Positions 9,718-13,258 of a stretch of 13,258 nucleotides of DNA are shown piece by piece. The notes beneath the pieces are model-generated. The model saw only the letters and a program-made list of their open reading frames with translations. It was not told the DNA's origin and ran no database searches. This DNA is from an uncultured Collinsella sp. (GTDB taxonomy: Bacteria > Actinomycetota > Coriobacteriia > Coriobacteriales > Coriobacteriaceae), in contig URWS01000010.1 in NCBI GenBank assembly GCA_900551605.1, positions 1 to 13,258 on the forward strand, in the 5' to 3' direction. The position numbers and the translations under genes were made by a program. Numbering within the stretch: position 1 is the stretch's first letter; every line of letters begins with the position of its first letter.

Positions 9718-10299
9718 ATGACCGAGATGTCCGAGCCGACGATTCGCCTGGCGACGCCCGATGATGCGCCGGCGTTGCTTGCCATCTATGAGCCGTATGT
9801 GCGCCAGACGGCGATTACCTGCGAATACGAGGTGCCGAGTGTCGAGGAGTTTGCCGGGCGCATCGAGCGTACGCTCAAGCGCTATCCGTATTTGGTGATG
9901 GAGCTGGACGGGCGTCCGGTGGGCTATGCCTATGCGAGCCCGCTCAACAACCGCGAGGCATATGACTGGTCGGTCGAGACGTCAATCTACCTGGCACGTG
10001 ATGTGCGCCACGGCGGGCTGGGCCGCAAGCTGCACGACGCGTTCAGGCAATGCCTGGTCGCGATGGGCATCACCAACATGTGCGCGCTCATCGCCGTGCC
10101 GCACGATAAGGACGACGAGTATCTGACGCACAACAGCCAGGATTTCCATGCCCATATGGGATATCGCCTGGTGGGCGCCTTCGACCGCTGCGCCCAGAAG
10201 TTCGGCCGCTGGTACGACATGTGCTGGATGGAGCTGGTCCTTGCCGAGCGCACGCCCAACCAGCCTAAGCCAACCTGGTTCCCCGATCTCCTCGCCTAA
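9718..10299 (+). CDS. GNAT N-acetyltransferase, phosphinothricin acetyltransferase-like
   Basis: The 193-residue protein has a GNAT fold close to the Pat/Bar and YncA (MnaT) group, which acetylate the amino group of phosphinothricin, methionine sulfone or related amino acids using acetyl-CoA. Typical features are IRLATPDDAPALLAIYEPYV at the N-terminus, VGYAYASPLNNREAYDWSVE before the central strand, and VRHGGLGRKLH (96-106), the acetyl-CoA pyrophosphate loop. HMGYRLVGAFDRCAQKFGRW near the C-terminus also matches this subgroup. Natural substrate is unknown. The ATG at 9718 follows GGGGAGAAGG; an ATG at 9727 is a less likely alternative. No promoter fits between the upstream terminator and the start, so expression depends on readthrough or a promoter further upstream. 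The stop codon overlaps the downstream hairpin. Confidence 0.87.
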   Translation: MTEMSEPTIRLATPDDAPALLAIYEPYVRQTAITCEYEVPSVEEFAGRIERTLKRYPYLVMELDGRPVGYAYASPLNNREAYDWSVETSIYLARDVRHGGLGRKLHDAFRQCLVAMGITNMCALIAVPHDKDDEYLTHNSQDFHAHMGYRLVGAFDRCAQKFGRWYDMCWMELVLAERTPNQPKPTWFPDLLA

Positions 10300-10338
10300 A
10301 ACCACCACGAAGGTGCCTGTCCCCTTTGTGGTGGTTTT
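10298..10338. terminator. Symmetric hairpin between convergent genes: bidirectional terminator, REP-like
   Basis: AAAACCACCACGAAGG (10298-10313) pairs with CCTTTGTGGTGGTTTT (10323-10338) over 16 positions with one G-T wobble, leaving a nine-base loop. The A run on one side and T run on the other let it terminate from both directions. It starts inside the acetyltransferase stop codon and ends six bases before the regulator stop. The loop region GGTGCCTGTCCCC recalls repeats I have seen dispersed in other genomes; this is memory, not a search. Confidence 0.8.
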
Positions 10339-10344
10339 GGCAGG

Positions 10345-11067
10345 TTAGCCGATGGGCTCGGTGTATTTGGCGCGGTCGGTGCGCTGGATGCGCTTGGAGA
10401 CATGGAGCGGGCGGCCGTCGGTGTCGTAGACGTAGTCGGTGATCAGGATCAGCGCCTGCCCACGCTCAACGTTGAGCAAAAACGCCTCGTTTTGCGAGGC
10501 ATAGCACACCTCAAAGGTCTTATGTCCCTGTGCCGGCGCGCGATGGAATTCCTGGCGCAGCGTGGCGTAGAGCGAACCGTTGATATCGCGGTCGATGAGT
10601 GCTTCAAAGCTCGGTGGTAGATAGGTGGTCTCCAGGCACAGTGGCGCATCGTCCAGATAACGCAGACGGACAAGTTTGACGAGCTTGCTGCCCACGGCGG
10701 CATCAAAGAACTTGGCTATGCTGCCGCCCGCCTTGGTAAAGCCCGAGTCCACCGTGCGCGTGGTGGGCTTCATGCCCTGACCCTGGACCTGCGCCGTATA
10801 GCTCGAAAACACCAGGTTGTTCTCGTGGAGCGCCGGCGTGTCGGCCACAAAGGCGCCGCGCCCGCGCTCGGTTCGAACCAGACCCTCATCAACGAGCACC
10901 TTAAGGGCATGGCGTACGGTGCTGCGCGACAGCCCCGATTCGTCCATGAGTTCCATCTCGGACGGCAGCTTGTCTCCGCGCGCGTAGGTGCCGGCGGCGA
11001 TGCGGTCGCGCAACATGCCCGCCAAGCGCTCGTATTGGGCCAGTTTCTTTTTAGATGAAGCGTTCAT
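10345..11067 (-). CDS. GntR-family (HutC subfamily) transcription regulator with UTRA domain
   Basis: The 240-residue protein has an N-terminal winged helix (about 8-76) with the GntR pattern LPSEMELMDESGLSRSTVRHAL (34-55) and wing EGLVRTERGRGAFV. A UTRA ligand-binding domain follows (about 95-235), with LRYLDDAPLCLETTYLPP and the C-terminal ILITDYVYDTDGRPLHVSKR typical of HutC-type regulators. These usually sense a sugar phosphate or similar metabolite and repress an adjacent catabolic operon. The gene is divergent from the SIS-domain deglycase gene, like the frlR/frl-type arrangement. An 18-base repeat at 11078-11095 lies 10 bases before the start codon, which suggests autoregulation. The ribosome binding site is weak (AGGT about eight bases before the ATG). 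The inducer is not known; a phosphorylated Amadori compound is an inference from the neighbour. Confidence 0.92.
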   Translation of the reverse strand: MNASSKKKLAQYERLAGMLRDRIAAGTYARGDKLPSEMELMDESGLSRSTVRHALKVLVDEGLVRTERGRGAFVADTPALHENNLVFSSYTAQVQGQGMKPTTRTVDSGFTKAGGSIAKFFDAAVGSKLVKLVRLRYLDDAPLCLETTYLPPSFEALIDRDINGSLYATLRQEFHRAPAQGHKTFEVCYASQNEAFLLNVERGQALILITDYVYDTDGRPLHVSKRIQRTDRAKYTEPIG

Positions 11068-11077
11068 GCGATCAACC

Positions 11078-11095
11078 TGTATCTAACTTGTATGC
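11078..11095 (+). promoter_or_regulatory. Putative GntR operator, copy 1 (regulator side)
   Basis: TGTATCTAACTTGTATGC differs at one base from the copy at 11217-11234 and has the same orientation. It sits 10 bases upstream of the minus-strand regulator start, overlapping or following its likely promoter (TTGATT, 16 bases, TAGATA read on the minus strand). TTGTAT-type half-sites are common for HutC-subfamily regulators. Confidence 0.6.
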
Positions 11096-11110
11096 GAGTC
11101 TAATCAAGCA

Positions 11111-11123
11111 TGTATTCAATACA
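11111..11123. promoter_or_regulatory. Perfect palindrome TGTATT-C-AATACA, possible additional operator
   Basis: Six-base arms flank one central base, and the arms share TGTAT/ATACA with the two 18-base repeats. It lies in the AT-rich divergent region 16 bases from copy 1. A further minus-strand half-site TTGTATGC occurs at 11188-11195. Confidence 0.45.
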
Positions 11124-11199
11124 ACAATAAAACCGCTGGTAGATAGTTATCGAAAACCGCATCAGCAAAATTTCTAAGACAAATATAGCATACAACTAG

Positions 11200-11228
11200 T
11201 CGACATAGCCAAAACATGTATGTAACTT
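11200..11228 (+). promoter_or_regulatory. Possible promoter of the SIS deglycase gene
   Basis: TCGACA (11200-11205) matches five of six -35 bases, and TAACTT lies at 11223-11228 after a 17-base spacer. The -10 match is poor. If correct, operator copy 2 covers the -10 box, which would fit repression. Confidence 0.3.
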
Positions 11229-11234
11229 GTATGC
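11217..11234 (+). promoter_or_regulatory. Putative GntR operator, copy 2 (deglycase side)
   Basis: TGTATGTAACTTGTATGC matches copy 1 at 17 of 18 bases. It ends 38 bases before the deglycase start codon, where a bound repressor would block transcription. The surrounding region is clearly richer in A and T than the genes on either side. Confidence 0.6.
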
Positions 11235-11272
11235 CATCGAGAGCATCAAACGAGAAGAAAGGCTGATGCACG

Positions 11273-12265
11273 ATGACTACTCAGGAACAGGTTAAGGACG
11301 TCGTCTCCCAGGTTTTGGCTGACAAGGCTGACAAGGGCGGCATCAAGCGCGTCGTGTGGATTGGCGCCGGCGGATCCAACGGCGGCAACTATCCTGCCCA
11401 GTACTTTATGGAGCACGAGGCCACACAGGTCGTGAGCTCCAGCTACACCAGCAACGAGTTCGTGCACGCAACCCCTGCCTATGTCAACGAGAACACTCTG
11501 GCCGTCGTCGTGTCCATGCGCGGCACCAAGGAGACCATCGTCGCCGCCCAGGTCGCCAAGGACCACGGCGCCAGCACCATCGCCATCTATGTTGACGAGT
11601 CCGGCCTCACCGAGGTCTGCGACTACAAGATCCAGTACGACAGCCTGGCCGTCGACGAGTCCTGCATGGGCCGCACCAACTCCGCTGTCGTGACCATGAT
11701 CGCCATGGAGCTTACGCAGCAGACCGAGGGCTATGCCGAGTACGAGACCGCCATGGCCGCCTTCGACTTGGTCGACCCTATCTATCGCAAGGCCGTCGAG
11801 TACACTCGTCCGCTCGCTGCCAAGTGGGCCGAGCAGAACGCCGACAAGCCCTGCATCAACGTCATGGCTCAGGGTCCGCTCTTTGGTGCCGCCTACGTCT
11901 TTAGCATCTGCAACGTGCAGGAGATGCTGCAGATCGACTCCTGCACCATCAACACCTGCGACTTCTTCCACGGCCCCTTCGAGATCCTGGACAAGCGTAC
12001 CTCGCTGTTCCAGCTCATCAGCGTCGGCCGCAGCCGCTGCAACGACGAGCGCGGCATCCGCTTCGTCAACCAGTACGGTGGCGAGCGCGTCTATCAGCTC
12101 GACGCCAAGGAGCTCGGCCTCAATGACATCAAGGACAGCGTGAGCGAATACTTCAACCACCTGATCTTTGCCCCGATTCTCAACAACGTGTACATGCGCG
12201 CGCTCTCTGCCGTCACCCACAAGGACTACATGACGCGCCGCTACATGTGGAAGCTCGACTACTAG
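11273..12265 (+). CDS. SIS-domain sugar-phosphate deglycase, FrlB/FraB-like
   Basis: FrlB-type enzymes split 6-phosphorylated Amadori compounds (fructoselysine-6-phosphate for FrlB, a fructose-asparagine derivative for FraB) into glucose-6-phosphate and the free amino acid. This 330-residue cytoplasmic protein has two SIS domains. The first has WIGAGGSNGGNYPAQYF (29-45) and VVVSMRGTKETIVAA (78-92), the phosphosugar site. The second has MAQGPLFGAAYVF, TCDFFHGPFEILD and a C-terminus HKDYMTRRYMWKLDY that resembles the FrlB end. Glu217 and His233, 16 residues apart, match the catalytic pair described for FraB/FrlB, so activity is expected. Substrate may be another glycated amine. Codons are strongly C-ending, more so than in neighbouring genes, which hints at high expression. 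Its AAAGG lies 10 bases before the ATG, rather far. It is divergent from the GntR gene and followed by a permease; no kinase or PTS gene is visible. Confidence 0.87.
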   Translation: MTTQEQVKDVVSQVLADKADKGGIKRVVWIGAGGSNGGNYPAQYFMEHEATQVVSSSYTSNEFVHATPAYVNENTLAVVVSMRGTKETIVAAQVAKDHGASTIAIYVDESGLTEVCDYKIQYDSLAVDESCMGRTNSAVVTMIAMELTQQTEGYAEYETAMAAFDLVDPIYRKAVEYTRPLAAKWAEQNADKPCINVMAQGPLFGAAYVFSICNVQEMLQIDSCTINTCDFFHGPFEILDKRTSLFQLISVGRSRCNDERGIRFVNQYGGERVYQLDAKELGLNDIKDSVSEYFNHLIFAPILNNVYMRALSAVTHKDYMTRRYMWKLDY

Positions 12266-12291
12266 GGGATAGAGCGGCCTAACAGCTCGAT

Positions 12292-12389
12292 GTCCTCATA
12301 AGTTGCGGTGGAATAGTTCCTGTTTGGGGGGCTTGAAGCCTCTATTTGGGAACTAGTCCACCGCAACCGCCAAGTAATCCGCTGAGGAC
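12292..12389. repeat. Nested palindromic intergenic element
   Basis: GTTGCGGTGGA (12302-12312) pairs perfectly with TCCACCGCAAC (12357-12367). After one mismatch, TAGTTCC (12314-12320) pairs with GGAACTA (12349-12355). The interior holds GGCTT-G-AAGCC (12330-12340). An outer pair GTCCTCA (12292-12298) / TGAGGAC (12383-12389) encloses the whole. No T run follows, so it is not an ordinary terminator. It could be a small non-autonomous repeat element, an RNA-stabilising structure or a leader regulating the permease. It fills much of the 232-base gap between the deglycase and permease genes. Confidence 0.7.
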
Positions 12390-12429
12390 GGAGGAAAACG
12401 GATCACTTTCCCGCTCGCCGATTTGTGTC

Positions 12430-12458
12430 TTGAAAAATGTATATAACGACTATAACGT
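12430..12458 (+). promoter_or_regulatory. Probable promoter of the EamA-type permease gene
   Basis: TTGAAA (12430-12435) matches four to five of the six -35 bases. TAACGT (12453-12458) follows at a 17-base spacing, with TATAAC (12451-12456) as an overlapping alternative at 15. The region is AT-rich and lies 40 bases before the TTG start. Direct repeats TATAACG (12442-12448 and 12451-12457) and GAAACA (12464-12469 and 12475-12480) surround it and may bind a regulator. Confidence 0.5.
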
Positions 12459-12485
12459 AGTGTGAAACATATTGGAAACAATACC

Positions 12486-12492
12486 GAGGAGG
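12486..12492 (+). promoter_or_regulatory. Ribosome binding site supporting a TTG start at 12498
   Basis: GAGGAGG, a near-complete Shine-Dalgarno match, ends five bases before TTG at 12498. The encoded KKSNLGYVLVLIAALMWG is the normal EamA N-terminus, so the non-ATG start is credible. Confidence 0.85.
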
Positions 12493-12497
12493 CTGCG

Positions 12498-13258
12498 TTG
12501 AAGAAAAGCAATCTGGGCTATGTGCTGGTGCTGATCGCCGCGCTTATGTGGGGCAGCATCGGAATCTTTGTAAACGGCATCTCGGCCATGGGCGTTTCGT
12601 CCCAGAGCATGGCTGCCTTTCGCTTGTTGGTCGGAGCGCTTATCTTGGCGCCGGTCCTGATGTTTATGGGCTGCCGTCCGGGTGAGGGGTCTACCGTGGC
12701 TCAGGGTCCGCTGGCCCTGTTCAAGGCAAGCCCTAAAGAGCTTGTTCCTTGTGCGCTTGTTGGCATCGTCGGTTTGGCCGCCGCTAACACCTGCTATTAC
12801 GAGTGCATGGGCGAGGTGGGCATGTCCACGGCCTCGGTGCTGCTCTACACCTCGCCGGTGTTTGGCGTCATGCTCGGCCGCGTGCTTTATCGCGAGGACG
12901 TGACCCCCAACAAGCTCGTTGCCATTGTCTTTAACATCGTAGGCTGCGTGCTTGCAGTGACCAATGGCGACCTTTCCGGTTTTCATTTTTCGGTTTGGGG
13001 CGTCACGTCGGGCGTGATTGCAGGCCTTTGTGGTGCGTCGCTCGCGGTGTTTAGCCGAATAGCAACCAAGACGGTCCACCCGCTGGCTGTCACGTTTTGG
13101 GGCTTTGTTTTTGGCGGTGCGGTTATGGCAGCTATCGCGGCTCCGTGGCCGGATGTCGCCGCGGCAATGTCGCCACAGCTGCTGCTGCTGTTCCTTGGCT
13201 TTGGACTCATCCCCACAGCCGTTGCTTACATCTTATATATGCAGGGTCTGTCCATGGG
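12498..13258 (+). CDS. EamA/DMT-superfamily permease, 3' end cut by the window
   Basis: EamA proteins have ten membrane helices in two repeats and move amino acids, amines or other small metabolites across the cytoplasmic membrane. The first 253 residues are present, open to the window edge. Repeat one starts LGYVLVLIAALMWGSIGIFV, with the typical MAAFRLLVGALIL. The pattern ANTCYYECMGEVGMSTASVLLYTSPVFGVMLG is diagnostic for the end of the first repeat. Repeat two starts near WGVTSGVIAGLCGASLAVFSRIA and includes LLFLGFGLIPTAVAYILYMQGL. The insert GCRPGEGSTVAQGPLALFKASPKELVP (about 56-82) is a hydrophilic loop between helices. Translation probably starts at TTG. The gene has its own promoter-like region, but lies downstream of the deglycase on the same strand, so it may take up a glycated amine or export its amino acid product; that link is an inference. 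Confidence 0.88.
   Translation, partial: MKKSNLGYVLVLIAALMWGSIGIFVNGISAMGVSSQSMAAFRLLVGALILAPVLMFMGCRPGEGSTVAQGPLALFKASPKELVPCALVGIVGLAAANTCYYECMGEVGMSTASVLLYTSPVFGVMLGRVLYREDVTPNKLVAIVFNIVGCVLAVTNGDLSGFHFSVWGVTSGVIAGLCGASLAVFSRIATKTVHPLAVTFWGFVFGGAVMAAIAAPWPDVAAAMSPQLLLLFLGFGLIPTAVAYILYMQGLSM

Noticed and set aside
11266..11295. Nine-codon frame MHDDYSGTG overlapping the deglycase start
   Set aside because: Its ATG is closer to the AAAGG than the real start, but the peptide is too short and has no further support. It could at most affect translation efficiency.
11246..12220. Minus-strand open frame of 324 codons opposite the deglycase
   Set aside because: Composition (Val, Asp, Leu, Gly repeats) mirrors C-ending codons of the sense gene. 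No start signal or domain is seen.

Overview
The window is a stretch of GC-rich, gene-dense bacterial chromosome carrying parts or all of nine genes. Gene content, G/C-ending codons, purine-rich ribosome binding sites 4-10 bases before the starts and protein character fit a gut Coriobacteriia actinobacterium, most likely Collinsella. This assignment rests on recognition only; no search was run. No rRNA, tRNA, CRISPR array, insertion sequence or prophage gene was seen. No gene-free stretch exceeds 300 bases: the largest gaps are 232 bases (12266-12497) and 205 bases (11068-11272), and both hold structured or regulatory DNA.

Positions 1-7650 hold mainly genome maintenance genes, all on the + strand: the 3' part of rmuC with an apparent single-base deletion, a complete ABC exporter half-transporter, endonuclease III (nth) with its catalytic residues and iron-sulphur cysteines, and mfd, the transcription-repair coupling factor. 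Positions 7707-9640 hold a PAP2-type membrane phosphatase and a threonine-aldolase-type PLP enzyme, closed by a perfect 14-bp-stem terminator. A GNAT acetyltransferase of the phosphinothricin acetyltransferase type (9718-10299) follows. It converges on a minus-strand GntR/HutC regulator (10345-11067), and the two meet at a symmetric hairpin that can terminate transcription in both directions.

The most interesting part is 10345-13258. The GntR regulator is divergent from a FrlB/FraB-like SIS-domain sugar-phosphate deglycase (11273-12265). The AT-rich space between them carries two near-identical 18-base repeats, one close to each gene, plus related half-sites, as expected for one regulator controlling itself and the deglycase. 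Downstream lie a nested palindromic element and then an EamA/DMT-type permease (12498 to the window end) that starts at TTG and has its own AT-rich upstream region with phased direct repeats. A reasonable but unproven reading is a small locus for using an Amadori-type sugar-amine compound (fructoselysine-like). The required kinase or phosphotransferase system is not in the window. I see no strong evidence for a wholly new system; this locus and the two palindromic intergenic elements deserve the follow-up.
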